DNA of 64,000 nt from Pelodera strongyloides (GCA_036852015.1 JAANDG010000327.1:1-64000), one strand, 5' to 3'; shown: positions 33,840-47,142, counted from the first letter of the stretch. Numbers and translations are program-made. Notes: generated by a model from the sequence alone, not told the origin.

Positions 33840-35195
33840 ATGGTTTTGCTACTGCAATCTCCGGATTTGCTAAGAATGGACGGAACTTATTTCTATTTTC
33901 TTGGCCTTTTTGATGGAAAAGGATGGTGGTTCTTCGTGCTTCATCTGACAGGTAACTTATTGCTTTTGTTACAAACCTTTAAAAATTACCGTATTTACCG
34001 TTACCGTAGCTACTCTGTGCCGCATAACAACAGTTACCGTATTCTGTATTTTTCGGTAGTTAGTTGACGCTGAACGGATTTGGACCCGCGCCCTCCGCTT
34101 TCGAGTCAAACGCTCTACCTATTGCGCCAAGGCATCTTGTAATAACATGTACTTTGTTTAGACCACAAATCATGGTTGAAAGATAATGTAAAATGTAACG
34201 AGAAAAAGAATAGCGGCGCCCAGAACAGAACTGTAACTCTAATAGCAAACTTTCCTGTATTAGTATCTTCCTTGTACGATCTCTCATTTCATTTCTATTC
34301 AAATTCAGTTTGCCTATCCTGTGTTTTAACTTCACTATTATTGGCAATTGGTGTTCGAGTACACGTTCCACTCCTTGTCATTCCACACGTACTATGGCAG
34401 GTTAGTATGAAGTTTCATGGCCTATCTCCAGGAACTCGGAAAGGAGCTAGACGCCACTAATGCGCCATTGGTGCGCCAACCAGATATGCACCTTTCGAGC
34501 ACCCGTGAATTACCACGGTGGCGCGCCGAACTGGCTTACCTTTTTGCCCAACAACATAATGAAGTTGAAACTTCCCACATAGAAATAAAGCTGCGTGTTT
34601 AAATAAAATTCTCAAGTTTCAGGCCACATTCATTTGTCTCTGCATCGCGCTCACCACACTGTTTCTCGGTCTGGGATTCTATGGCCACATGTTAATGCCG
34701 TCAAGTATAGTACTCGCGATTCTACTGATGATACCTGGTAAGTGGAGAATTATGCCTGCTTATTACATGAATATCTGGATTTCCAAAAAATAATTGCCGT
34801 GAGAAGATCTTAGCACGCTCTCACCGTCGGTGGCGCCGATGAAGTTGTGTGGCGAATGCATGGCGCGCCTATGACACACTTTTTGAGATGGGATGACCGG
34901 TGCGCCACAAGCGTCACATGTGCGCCGCAATCCGCAAATTGATGCATCTGGCGCACTCTCGGCTTTGTATAAACCTTCACAACTTTCGTTTAATGTAAGT
35001 GGGAAATGATAATAAGCCTTATTCTACTTATTCGTCTACACAGCAATTATGATATCTTTTTCAGCATGTTTCGAAGTGTGGTGGTGTTTTCTTTCTCTCC
35101 AACTATTCCACCACATGACTGTTTATGGACATATCTACAAACACGAGGATGAGGAACCAGACGATACACCTCCATATTATTCAACCGAGATATAA
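33840..35195 (+). CDS. Small multi-pass membrane protein with C-terminal PPxY motif (LAPTM-like)
   Basis: Exons 33840-33951, 34162-34400 (or with an internal intron, see below), 34623-34737 and 35065-35195 join in frame. The protein has four hydrophobic segments: FLGLFDGKGWWFFVLHLTG, CLSCVLTSLLLAIGV with the following LLVIPHVLW, ATFICLCIALTTLFLGLGF, and SSIVLAILLMIPACFEVWW. The tail is charged and ends in DEEPDDTPPYYSTEI. A four-helix protein with a PPxY tail resembles the lysosomal LAPTM4/5 group, where that motif binds Nedd4-type ubiquitin ligases; nematodes have many such proteins. In exon 2 an alternative donor (GTAACG at 34197) and acceptor (TTCAG before 34311) also keep the frame and would remove about 38 residues. 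Two start codons (33840, 33876) are possible. The exact family is uncertain. Confidence 0.72.
34065..34136 (-). tRNA. tRNA-like sequence, degenerate (pseudo-tRNA)
   Basis: On the minus strand 72 bases fold roughly like a tRNA: acceptor GATGCCT pairs at five of seven positions with CAGCGTC; the A box reads TGGCGCAATAGG; the anticodon loop is CTCGAAA (anticodon CGA, nominally Ser); the B box reads GGTCCAAATCC instead of GGTTCGANTCC. The T stem pairs poorly and the variable loop is only four bases, whereas a true tRNA-Ser has a long one. It therefore looks like a decayed tRNA or tRNA-derived repeat. It lies in the first intron of the LAPTM-like gene, in antisense. Confidence 0.45.
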
Positions 35196-36395
35196 TACTC
35201 TTATCTGAAAAAGGCTCGGTAACTCTGCGGTTGCTCCGCGCACCTAGGACGCAAAAAGGCGTGTGGCAAACATATGGCGCACATTTTTTCGAGTGCCACA
35301 GGTCCACCAACGGGAATTTCCTGCGTTTCGCGCTCTTGAAAATCACTCCATTTGTATTTTTGTATATATTTCCATATCCAACTCTAATACTCGGGTTTAT
35401 TTTTAGAAATAAATTTTTCCTTTCACGCATTCTTTGTTGAATAACCAAAGCTTTATTCGTGCTCAATCCTGATGAGAAAAAAAAAAGAACTTTATTAGTA
35501 TCAAATTTACAAAAATGCGACCAAAATTCAAACTACGGTGCCATAAAAGAAGTGTTACTCAACATCCCAATAATACAAAATACAAATACATTCTAATAAA
35601 AAAGTGATATCTAGAGAAAATCTATCTAGGAAAGATTTCTCACGTGGTTTTTTTCAATGCATGTTCACTGCATTTCTGTGGTATACTGTAGTGTGCACAA
35701 AATTTGCATGGAAATGCAGTTGGCTAAACATTTCAAAAAACACGTGACATATCGCTTGAATTCGTAAATCAAAACAATTAGTGAAAGTAAGGTCATTGAT
35801 TGCAATCATATTTCTAAAGTGCCACTGTTAATGAGATCCACAAAACAACACTATGCCTATCCTTTCCAGTAATTATTATTCATTATGACAAATCAGAAGA
35901 TGTCAGTAAACCAAAAATATATATGTACACAAAAAAATCCCAAAATCTCAACTCGAAAGATTCCTCGCAAACTAAACATACCTAATTAATGCAAATATTT
36001 CAAGACAATGCAATATTCAAAGCCGAGCAAGGAAAACATAAAATCGAAACAATTCTAAGGCAGTTCAATTAAAATAGAAAGAAAACTGAAAAATTAATAC
36101 CTGAATAAAGATTAATGTACAGCCAAAGACAGCGAAAAGGCAGTCTTCTAACGCAAAGATACAAAACCCTATGGTATTTCGGTACTTCCACTTTTACAGA
36201 CAAAAAAAAATATCTCCAGTTTTTACGCTTTAACTCCACAATTTCTAATAAACAAAAAGGCAAAAAGGCGTACAGACAAACTGACAAACATGCAAGGTTC
36301 TGGCTCCTACCATATCTAATTGTTAGTTGTATAGGGTAAGATAGAAGGTACCTCCCCTATCATAAGACAGAATAGAATAAATCAATAAAGAATAC
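35196..36395. other. Spacer between convergent genes
   Basis: The membrane-protein gene and the phosphotransferase gene end toward each other here. Content: GC-rich patch at 35215-35340, an AATAAA at about 35408 that could polyadenylate the plus-strand gene, and A-rich sequence. I see no gene. Confidence 0.55.
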
Positions 36396-39300
36396 CTATT
36401 GTGATTTCTGTGCTTCCGATAGTGGTGGGATCGAGAAACATTTGATATTCAAATAGGAACAGAGCTCTCGCGTCACTGCCGCCGAATAGACAACCAGCGA
36501 TAAGAAAGCGTACACAGCGGCGACGAACAACAGTTTCCGCTCATCGAGCAAGAAGTCGTAGTACCTGAAATTTACATATTGTAAATATAACTATACTAGT
36601 CATCAAAGATGGATAGTGATGAAACCGTGCCCACATGTGCGAACGTAGTAGTGAATAGAGAGAGAGAGAGAGAGAGAGAGTAGGAGAGGGAAAGCAAAAT
36701 TACTAGAAATCGATGCGGGGAAAACCCACAAAAATTTATTACAGTATATGGTGCAGGGTGCACCATCCAAAATGAGATAAAAAGTAATATAAAAATAAAG
36801 GTTAAAAAGACGCAATAGCAATGACTCACTGGTTCAACATGATCGTAAGAGGTGCCGCATAGATCCAGTCCCATAGCGACAATTCACTGCGCGACATGTG
36901 CGCCACAATCAGACGGTTAGTCGCCTGGAGAAGAAATGTAACGTTTTCACAAGCAATTTTAATTCCAAGTTATCCTACTGTATCTGATTAGAATATGCAA
37001 ATTAGCGAATTGTCGAAAGAACCGTTCACAATGTACAAAGTAAATAATTCCTTTGAGGTGGACACCACTACACCTGTGAACTACTCAGCATAAATTTAGC
37101 TTCATTGATGAATTCAAACTTCAATTTACGAAAAAACTAAAAAAAAAGCACATTACCTTAGCTGCCACAAATCCAAATAAAAGGCAGAAAATCGAGATAT
37201 TCTCATCGAAAACCGCCGATCTGCTCTTGGTGTAAACCATGCAGAAGGGCACGATAACGGCGAGTAGAGGGAAGACGGGGAATAGCACAGAAGTACCTAA
37301 ATGGATGCGCAATACATCGTAAATTCTCGCTCTCACCCTCGCTAGTACAAACAAACACGACGCCCCGCGCACTAATATATTTTAATAATTTTAACTGATT
37401 ATTAATCTATATGCAATATGCATCCTTTTTGGAACCTACCTAAAAATACAGACAAAACAGATCTACAGAACACAAACAAAACATACCGAAAACTGAGTCA
37501 TCAATACAGTGAATTATCCACTTACCTCGCCCAGTAAGTAGGAACACAAAAAAGAATCTCCTTTAATTAAGAATTAAGAAAAAACGATTTACAAAACCAA
37601 CCCGCCACAGTGCTTCCATTCTTTCCCGATCCCTCATTGAAGATAGTGGTCAGATAACCAATCAACTGTCGTGAAGACACCGCAGTGGTCAGCAACAACA
37701 GCGCGTGTTTCAAAGTGTATCCCGGGAAGATTCCTAAACATAAGAATAATAAAAATTTACAAAATGCGACCAAAATTCAAACTACGGTCACAAACGGTAC
37801 CGCTACCATACCAAGTCCAAGTTTCAAAATAATACGAAATACAAACCATCCTATTTTTTTTCACGGGAAGATAAACTAAAATTTAAGATAATAAGTAGTT
37901 ATTCACTCCACCAAAAGCTTGATACACCCAAAAATACGGACGCTACACAACAACGACGACCTTTTCAAAGCACAATTTCTATATTTGAGTGAAGCATGCA
38001 GAGATAATACACATCACTTAACAATAGGCAATACACCGTTATATTCACTAAATGATTGATTTCCTAAAGCCCTACTGCCATACTATTTAAAAAAAAAAAC
38101 TGCTATAACTGCACCAAAAAAGCAAAACGGTTCAAATAAAAAGTGCACGAAGATCAATGTTTCACGTAACGTACAATAAATATCCATTGAAGGAAATTTA
38201 ATACGTAATGACGGGAATGTAACTTCACTTTCCTTACAATTAGGAAATCTGGAAATTATATTTAAACCACGCACCAATGCTCCAAAACTGAGGTCCAACC
38301 ACCGAAGTAATCAAAAGAAGGGCAATAACGCTCATCTGCGCCTCGGTCACGTCAAACCGACAAAACCTAGAACATTAAGATAAGCAGTGAGCCGAATATG
38401 GAATGTGGCAAGCAAAACAGAAGCGTATCCTTCCTCCATTACTGAAGCGCTTAGCAAATTATCTGCCGACAAAACTAATTTTACAAACATCCTACAGCTT
38501 AAACATGTTTTGTTGCTGTTCCACTTATACACTGAAACCAGTAGACTTTTGTTTCAAGTATTATATTTCAACATTTCAAATATTATAAAGGTTATTTTGA
38601 ATGTAAAATACAATCAAATCAAATACTGCGCTAACCGTAATTGCCCCGTACAATAAGTACTCCAATGTGCACAATAGAACATGGTGATTGAGAGGATGCA
38701 GACAAAGAATACTGCGCCGCGTAGCATTCCCAGTTGTAGAGCGTAGCACACATTTAGTGTGATGAAAATCTGAAAGTTGGAGTTTTGAAATTCTCTATCG
38801 GACCCTCGCACGGCGAAATGTAAAGCAAACAATCATAATTAAGAACTACGAACAAGATCACAAAAAAGTACAATGAGACATTGGCTAGTGTGTAGTGTGT
38901 CTTTGTAAGTTTAAAGTTTTGCATGCTGCATACCTACTGATACACACACTGCATAGGGCGCATAGGCCGATAGGCGCATTCGAGTTGGGAAAAATGCCGA
39001 AATTTTGCTAAGTTCGAGTTGTTAGGCGAGAGAATATGTGCAAGACGCGCCTCTCGTACGAGCGGGATATTTCGCTTCAAACTCTCCCCTACGAACAGAA
39101 AATCGGTCTAATTTCCGCATTTTGTCCAACCCGTTTTGTTCTTCCCACGGGAAGAACAAAACAGAAGAATTGCACAGAACGTAGGACGAATCGACGAATG
39201 TACTTAATCTAGTCTCAGGTCAGGTTACCTCGATTTCTAAGTAATAATTACCTAGTTACTTCAAAACGACATAAACGATAAACCTCACCTGAGAAATCGA

Positions 39301-40880
39301 ATCACATCCATGATCGAACAACTCTCCCAATGGTGACGAACTACACGTACGTCGTGCTTGCTTTCCATCTGTTGCATCCAATGTTTGGTAGACAAATAGA
39401 CCTAGAAGTTATTATACATTAGAAAAAGGTAGACCACCACATGACACAAGCGCATTAACTTATGCACCAAGCAGGGGTACAGGTTGATGTTGATGCGTGA
39501 AAACACGCACCCGAAACATGGTGTTTTAATTGTGCACCAAGCGCGCACAATCCCACAATGAACCAGCACTGGGCACAGAAAAATAGTCAACAATGTATGG
39601 GTTGAGGTTTGGGCATAAAACAATACGTAAACGAGATAGAGACCGTGATGAGTGATGATGATCCGCACCAAATCACGCCTTTTTGATTGGCTCATACCGG
39701 ACCGGAGGCTGGTGTAAAGTAGTATGAGCGAAAGAAACGTAACCTTGATATTGAGCTTCAGCTTCCTTACAAAATGATCACATGCAGAACATTCACCCCA
39801 TGGGGGATTACCCGTCTTTTTCTCTGATATTAGAATGCTATTTTCTGTCCCCGGCTTATTTCCCCGAGGGAATTGGACAGATGGTCACAGCCACCCGCAG
39901 CTATGCAAAGGATATGTGCCTTGATGAGGCTGATGCAAACCAAAAGTGCGTAAATGCAACTCCAACCCACCTAATGCGGATAGAAAGTATGTCCATCGTG
40001 GTGCGTCTTCTGATGCCGAAGAAGAATACCGAGCCAGGATTAGTACCGTGAAGAGGTTGACCAACAAACCGACAAGAGTGATAAAGTTCGGCGCGACCCA
40101 TAATGGGTAGAAATTTACCACGTATTCCCAGAATTTCTGAAAATTACGTTTTAATTATTCATAGATAAAAATTAAAAGCCAAAAAGCCTTTCAGATTTTT
40201 TCGCCTTTGAAAATACAAAGGATCGTCAGTTTTTCAGCTATTTCGTTGATTTGGTATGGAAAACATATTCTCTGGTTCGCAATTAATCCAAAGGGTGCAG
40301 TAAAATCGCTATATAACAAAATATATAAGAATATCCGTACCTTCATGCACAAATCATCTAGCCATGATGTATCAACAGCAGCATATTTATGGGAAGCGAG
40401 TCGCCGCAATTTTTCCTCGTTTAAATCACAGTCGTACTAAAACAGATTTATTGAAATAAGAATAATTTCTTAAGAGACTTAAAACGAGGGAAAAAAACCT
40501 CACATTTAAAGAGGGGCGGCATGACGAGCGGGTTAGGGACAGGCAGGCGCGGGGGGACAGAGGAAACAGGGAGAAAGTTAGGAGAAGTACAGGGCGACGA
40601 AAACCTGAACAAAGGCATCGATCGACTTAATCCCACAAAACGGGACTGGCTCATATCCGGGTAAAGAGCTGCTCGAACCTCTTAGCTGCCGATCTCTAGA
40701 ATGAAAATGGGGAGTTTTTCTTTACAGTCCGATGCTAAAGCGCTAGCCCTAGCTTGAAACCTTGAAAAAACCTTTTGGTTCAACAGCAACATCGGGAACT
40801 GGAATTGGGTAATTACAACTAAAGTATACTAATTACCTGAGTTGACCGCTATATCGTGCAGCAGAGCGAGTTTGCACCAT
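36396..40880 (-). CDS. Choline/ethanolamine phosphotransferase (CEPT-type)
   Basis: This enzyme performs the last Kennedy-pathway step, moving phosphocholine or phosphoethanolamine from the CDP-alcohol to diacylglycerol in ER/Golgi membranes. Eleven exons join in frame into about 423 residues: 40837-40880, 40605-40695, 40341-40436, 39971-40136, 39289-39401, 38636-38769, 38275-38366, 37602-37733, 37157-37296, 36830-36924, 36396-36564. The CDP-alcohol phosphotransferase signature DG-x2-AR-x8-G-x3-D-x3-D is complete (DGKQARRT, then GELFDHGCD). Family landmarks flank it: [44 protein letters not shown], and hydrophobic helices throughout. The two most N-terminal exons are supported mainly by frame and splice sites. 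An AG dinucleotide run (36657-36682) sits in the last intron. Head-group choice cannot be read from sequence. Confidence 0.93.
36657..36682. repeat. AG microsatellite
   Basis: About thirteen AG units in the last intron of the phosphotransferase gene. Confidence 0.9.
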
Positions 40881-40976
40881 GGCGCAGTTCAATTCCTGTG
40901 TTTGAAATCTATCTGCAAGGCCTGAAACAAAATGTTTAAGGTTTTCTCGTTCTCATCACAAGTAGCCAGCAGTAAA

Positions 40977-41870
40977 TATATATATATATATATATATTAT
41001 GAATACTTTATTCAGTGTCACCGAGTAAGCGGAAGCCAAAAAACGCAATATAATATAACAACACAAAACAAATAACAATGAGAGTACAACGCGCATATAA
41101 CAAGCGGCAAAAAAAACTAGTACAAAAAGGAATGAAGGACATGTGAATAACTAAGGGTGAATGTTTCTATTGCTACTTCATAAGCTCGATTAGATCAAGA
41201 TCGTCAATGCGGGTTTTAAAAAACAACGGAACTCGAAAGACAATACATCAGGAAGGAGGTCCACAAACGAGTGGCCCTGTGCTTAAACAGAACAGAGACT
41301 GGTAGTTTAACAGAATCCTGAATAAGAGTTAAAGAGTTACCATTTCGACGTGTATGTGATTCACCTGAAACACGTTTGCCAAAACCGGATGAGCATTATA
41401 ACCTCGGACAATTTGAAACATTAATGAGATCGAACAAAATTCTACGATGATGGAGAGATTTGAACCAAAAACAAAAGACGTTCAGAATAGAAACGAGTTA
41501 TAATAGTCATTATCAATTCTACGAAGCACATGTTTAGTAAAACGCCGCTGTACCTTTTCAATAGCGTCAATCCACTTTTCAGGTACGGCGCTAAACGGAG
41601 GTTGCATACTCAAACAGGGGCCTACAATAAGTAACATAAGATTTACGATAAACATCAATGCTATGATGACAAATGGAGCGACGTATACGATTTGCACAAC
41701 AAGAAGAAGTACTAATCTTTGCTTAATATGAGCTTAAACATAAATCCGGAAACAAACACCAAGATCACGAACGACATCAGTTACTGGTGGAAGAGGGTAT
41801 TATTTAAACGGATCTAACATTTGTTAGATCACCCACACTTCAAAGAAGGGAAGAATGAAAGATAAATCAT
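40977..41870 (-). mobile_element. Truncated LINE 3' fragment
   Basis: The low-coordinate end is a TA microsatellite followed by a 3' untranslated region (complement of GAATACTTTATTCAGTG). Upstream on the minus strand are broken frames resembling the C-terminus of LINE polymerases, for example EKWIDAIEKVQRRFTKHVL near 41520-41590, comparable to ALERIQRTFTKRIF in the full element at 25.8-28.6 kb. Several frameshifts are present. A second copy with the same 3' end is at 54352-54960. Confidence 0.75.
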
Positions 41871-42089
41871 AAAATATGCTTAACAATAACGATCTTAAAA
41901 CATGAATATCGAATCGAACAATTTTGAAAAATGAATGAATTCAAGAAGACCGTGAAATGTGCACTTAACGGTAGTGCTGCAAAGAATGCAGAATTTGTCT
42001 ACGGGAGTTAAGTTGCTGATTATCAGGCTCGTATCCTTGATGCATTTAGGGGACACTCAAAACGCGGGGGATTTTCAAAAAAAGAGACG

Positions 42090-42313
42090 GCGTGGCGTAA
42101 GCAGCAGGAAAACCCAGAGACGGGGGGATATGAGTAAGGGCGCGGTCGCTAAAGGGGGGGGGGTTAGGGGACGAAGGAACCGGAAAGGGGGGGAAAGGAA
42201 GAGAATAAGAAGAAGAAGAATAATAAAAAAAATTAATAATAATAATATAATAAATACAAGAATAATCAGAATAATAAGAAAATAAGAATAAGAAGAATAA
42301 GAAGAAGACTAAT

Positions 42314-42346
<33 letters not shown>

Positions 42347-42350
42347 ATTG
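42090..42350. repeat. Low-complexity purine-rich / AAT-rich tract
   Basis: GGGGGG and GAAGAA runs grade into AATAATAAT repeats just upstream of the actin protease gene. It may be the decayed 5' side of the neighbouring LINE fragment or simple slippage. No coding potential. Confidence 0.7.
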
Positions 42351-42442
42351 CCACAATACGATTGGCACTCATTGTTCTCAATTTATTCTTTACTGTAGTC
42401 TATTTGTATTGTTATTTTCGGTCCTGATTTTGTTTTGTTCAG

Positions 42443-44043
42443 ATGTACACACTAAGTCCTTTGTGTCTGGGACGCCTTGAACAAGTTAGGAAACGTTTTG
42501 CAATCCTTGTACCCAATGCAAATGAGAGCGAAAACGACTTATTACCAAGAATGTTAATCTTCCTTCGCGATGTAAAGCCGGTACTCCAAAATGGACCACA
42601 GTACGTGTTTATATGTTTTACTGTAAGAGTTAGTCAGTCTGATAGATTGTCAATGTAACTGTCTGTAGTCTGAGCCGCAAGTCTCCGAAATCATCAGATC
42701 AGTTGCGAGACGTTCGGAGAATCTTCAAAACCGTTCCGACGCGTCCTTCTGAGCTACCTTGCTCGACATTAATCCTGACACAGTTTGTCGACACTGAGCC
42801 TAGTTGTCAATGATCTAATTGCTTTGTCTACTTGCCAGATGTGGTCTTGTCGCTCTTCTAATGATGTCAGCACAATGCCACCTCACTCAATTCAGTCTCG
42901 ATGAAATATTCGATAGAGCACACAAAAGCGGCTTCACTCAGCAAGGGGAAATGTTTTCAGGTGAATACAAACAGATAGCTAATTGCACTACTGTACATTA
43001 AAATATGCTCTGCTCACTACGTTGGCTGTAGCTCTACAGTAGCTGCGAAAAACGGTATACTGTATCTTTTCAAAGTATCAAAAATTGATTTCAGCCTCTT
43101 GGCTAGCTTCGACGATCGAGAACCTATGGTCCACTGATGGTGCCAGTGCCACGGTTTCCTCCTTTCCTTCCCCAGCTGATGTGGTTTCTATTCTGCACTC
43201 CAATGCTTCCTTATTGATACCGTACGACTGTGACCGTAACCACGAACCCAGCAATAGGAATGGACATGCGGCACATTGGTGCATTGTGGTGAGTGTGCAT
43301 TAAAAATATTTTAAATAGTGAGCAAGTATTTGCAAAATGAATTAGTAGGTATAAACAAGACAATCTGTTTAAAATTGTACGGTCTTGCGTTGTGTCGTCG
43401 CATACTACCATTTGAGTGCCTTAGCGGACAGTTACGGAGCAAATGAAGTCCCATTGTTGATACATCATGCTTGAGCAAAGTTACAGCAATGGTATGCTTG
43501 AATCCACAAGCCAACTTTTCAGAAAACAAAAGAAGAATCCTTTCCATTTATTTTGAATATTCATAACTTCAGGTCGGATATGTTTACGTCGACGAAGTTG
43601 CAGGAGAATTGGACAAATCAGAGGAATTAATAATTGACATTGATCCCGAGCGTTTTTACGTTCTTGCTTACCACGGCAAGAGTAGGTAGGGATTTCCGTC
43701 TTCACAGTCTTGCACAATCCTTATGTTAGTAGTTATATTGATTTTACCGGCAATTTTACGGTAGCAAACCTGCGTTTATATGCATACTGTATCGATTTCT
43801 CTTTATTACACTTTAATCTATAAACCTTTCAGACACATGGGCGTTTGGAGCTACAAGACACTACGTGAGAGTAATCTCCAGTTGAATGAGGTATGTAGTA
43901 TATTTGCGTACTTATTGTGATCAGCCTCAATGCAACTTTTTTGTTCGTAAACTCTTATTTGGAGCCTTGAAGAGTTAACCTATGTATTTCTCAACTCGCA
44001 GGAAGAGTATACTTCGACGGAGATCGACGTGCTTTTGAAGTAA
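42443..44043 (+). CDS. Actin maturation protease (ACTMAP, C19orf54/UPF0692 family)
   Basis: ACTMAP removes the acetylated N-terminal residue(s) of newly made actin. Six exons join in frame into about 228 residues: 42443-42600, 42839-42960, 43095-43288, 43573-43685, 43833-43890, 44002-44043. The catalytic Cys lies in GPQCGLVALLMMS (split by the first intron), and the papain-like His in NGHAAHWCIVVGYV. The C-terminal QGKS-like block is YHGKSRHMGVWSYKTL followed by RESN, as in the human protein. It is shorter than the human enzyme (about 350 residues), lacking the proline-rich N-terminal extension. The ATG directly follows TTGTTCAG, which I read as a trans-splice acceptor and as fixing the start. 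The identification rests on remembered family motifs, which match at three separate places. Confidence 0.9.
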
Positions 44044-45631
44044 ACTTACGCCACTAATTAGATCGGACAACTCGACGTGTTGAAATTTTCCCTACCACCC
44101 AATGGTGTGCAAGAACTTCGCGACAAATGAGTTATTGTAAATTCGATGAGACGGGTACGGAGATAACAACAACGCGAATTGTCCTACGGCCAACAAAAAA
44201 AATTGGACAAGTGGGCGGCCCACATTTCGGCCCGGCCCAGGGCCCTGTGTGGATTGAGTACAGCGATATTCAAATTTCGTGTGTGAATTTACACGCGACA
44301 ACCGGGCAACACCAGCGCACCAGCCGCCACCTTTCTGTGTCTTCGAGTCACTGTACCTTTATGGCGATGTAGGCGCGCACAGGCCAAGTTTCCTCAGTGA
44401 ACGTAGTGCCACTAGAGTTGTTTATAAAAGTATCTATGGTCTTCTTAATAACATAATTAGCTTTAATTTGATAGGGTGCTTCCAAGTTTTTCAGAAACAG
44501 AATGCAATGAACGCGTACAAAAATAGTTTTTTATTCCTAGTAGCTTCTCTCGAATGTCTTAAAATTAATGTATTTCTTTTCCTCTCTTCCTGCTCCAGCC
44601 CCCTCTTTCTCACAATTTTTCTTCTCTAATTATTTTTTTGATAAAAAAGTTAAAATCTCATAATATCGCGTGTGGTATCATAATAACGCAAAGGCTCCTC
44701 TGATTGTGAGAAAAGCATGCCGTTTCTCACTAAAAAAAAATCATGCAGTTTAATTTTGAGTTTTAGTTGAGAGCGAAAAATAAAACTATTTTGTGCACAA
44801 GTTGTATTGTGTTTGTGATAAATGGTAGCTGCGAGTGGATTTTTTAAGACTAGCATGGAAATAACGTAGCGTTTTTGAAAACCACATTCTATTTATGAAC
44901 TGCAATTGTAAACGCACCAAACATTTCACTTTATTTTTCTAGGGCATAACTACAAAAAAATATGAACAGAACAGCCAGAAACAAATAAATACAAGGTGCT
45001 TTATGTAACATGGGTAAACAATATCGGATGCTTATCCAATATTAGTAAGTGTTTTGTTGCTTACAACTCGTTGTTGCGCGCGGTCACTCTGGGAGTTGTG
45101 AGAGTTAGACGCGGTCGGGACTACAGTAGTTCTTCTCAAAGTAACACGTCCTCGAGTGACGATTCGAAGCAATTCGGACTGAAAATTTTGTTTATGTAAA
45201 CGATTCCGGTTCAAAATCTATGGATGGACAGAGAGCGAGATAAAATAAACACAAAACGCACTGTAGGCCATGAGGTACATTTAATATGTGATAAACAGGA
45301 TTGATTCAATCTAGCTGGCTCGTTATCTAGCCCAAAAAGGCAGCAAAGCCAAATCGATAACATTACGGTAACATCGATAACAGTTCTCCATAATTAATCT
45401 TGAGAGAAGCCGTTGAATAAAAGGGCACAGTCCATGCGTATGAAGAAACGCAACGGACCAAGACAACCACCGATCAATACAAATCCGGCCGGGATTGGTA
45501 TACGAAGTCGTAGCTCAGAATCATGCCTCTGGCCGGGAAATAACGGCAAAAATCAAGTCCCGAGGCGTACCGTATCCCAAACCTCTCTAAATTACGTCGA
45601 AAATTTTAGTTTACAACAAAAAACTACTTAC
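44044..45631. other. Spacer between convergent genes
   Basis: The sequence contains a GC-rich repeat at 44190-44400 (GGGCGGCCCACATTTCGGCC, ending in GGCCAAGTTTCCTCAGTG) and otherwise AT-rich DNA. Unfound C-terminal exons of the serpentine receptor may lie at 45420-45600, where minus-strand frames look hydrophobic (FVLIGGCLGPLRFF). Confidence 0.5.
44190..44400. repeat. GC-rich CACTGAGGAAACTTGGCC-family repeat
   Basis: The right end GGCCAAGTTTCCTCAGTGAACG matches the family copies at 13100-13235 and 7840-7905 (the latter with TTTCATCAGTGAACG). The left part holds GGGCGGCCCACATTTCGGCC. It lies about 150 bases after the actin protease stop codon. Confidence 0.65.
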
Positions 45632-46378
45632 GAACAATAACCGAGTATGACTGGATGAGTGACAGAGCCTGTGTAGCAAGCGGTAATATACTTTGTGCTA
45701 GAAGTCCAAGGTATAAATTGCGCTGGTCCTCGGGGCTCATACCGGAGGCTTAACAATATAAGGTTTAACTCATATTGTTCATAATTCAGAACTCTAGTCG
45801 CCGTGGTCTCTTATATGCAATGAGCATGAGAATAAAGATATTTGCGGACCATAAGTTTGACAGCCTTCGCTGATCGTACTTCGTACTTGTTCAATTGACT
45901 ACTTTTAAATTTGTTACTCCACACAAAAGCTTATTGGATAATACAGCACAGACACCCAGACACGCTGGACACCACTGGACGCCTTCAGTAAAATGTGTCA
46001 ATTTCAGAGCGTCGTTATCCCAAAAATGAGCATTCGAACAATTACTCTAACTTTCCTAAAGTGTGTCGCATATATAAAGTATCAGTACGTTGAATACGCG
46101 GAATCAGATTGCACGACCAAAGACAAGACGAAGCGAATGAAAAAAAACCTTTCTTTAAAGTTAACAGATCTTGTGAAGATATCAACAAAAATAAGTACGG
46201 TCTTACAGATACCCTTATGCATTTATAAAGAATTGTCTTGCCGAAGTTTGCGCGCCGGTGTTTCAGCAAAGACTAGATAATCATCACGGTGCAAGAGCTA
46301 AGTCGCTTCTTCAGATTTATAAATTTAAGTTCGGAGCACTTTCTGATACAATATAATAATGAGAGGTTTCTTTACATC

Positions 46379-46556
46379 TTAAAGCGAAATACAGCCCGGT
46401 TTTTGAAACGCATCGTGGGCAACTGTATTCTTACGTATCTATGCTAAGTTGCTCGAATTTAGTTCGATTTTGTATTCTAATTTATACTCATTTGCATAAG
46501 CTGCATAAGAATGCTGGTGCAGACTGTCCACAAAACCGGCCGGTGTTCCGCTTTAA
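46379..46556. repeat. Palindromic MITE, AAAGCGAAATACCGG family
   Basis: TTAAAGCGAAATACAGCCCGG at the left and CCGGCCGGTGTTCCGCTTTAA at the right. The right edge is only about 19 bases from the donor of the receptor's TM4 exon (46575). Confidence 0.85.
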
Positions 46557-47142
46557 TAACTAAGTCTGGCCCACCCATACAAAGAAGGACTGACTCCGTA
46601 TTCTCCAAGTATTGGCACTGCAGCTCGTAGATATGGCATACACCCATCGTTATATCCTGGAGCACCAATCACAAATGCTAGAAGATAGGCGGAGACCTAA
46701 GAGAAGGGGCACTCAATTTAGTTGTAATACTTTGCCACTGCATTGTACGGTATTGTACTTACAATTAGTTTAATAATGATGGTTTATCGTTTGTGGGCTG
46801 CGCTAGTCCGACACAACCTTCCACAGAAAATTTGCATATAAAACAGTAAGGAAACTTCTAAACCACACGGCAAGTGTCATTCTACAGTTATTTTCTAGAA
46901 AAACGAAGTAAAGAAAAAATTGGGTTTCGTTCTTCCCATAAACAATATCTAATAGGATTGATACGTAGCTTTATATGCAAATTTGTTTACGTTCTGAAAT
47001 GCACTGAGAAAGAAAACTTGCATGTTTCGAAGACAGTAGTGCCCAGAGAACAAAAAGAATCCCTTTGTGAATGTTTGTACTGAGAACTATTTGAAAGAAT
47101 CGGTTCATTGCGGCAACCTGAAATAATGAAGGAATTCAGTAA

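Noticed and set aside
34060..34371. Minus-strand ORF of 103 codons
   Set aside because: Antisense to LAPTM-like exon 2 and overlapping the tRNA-like sequence; no protein features.
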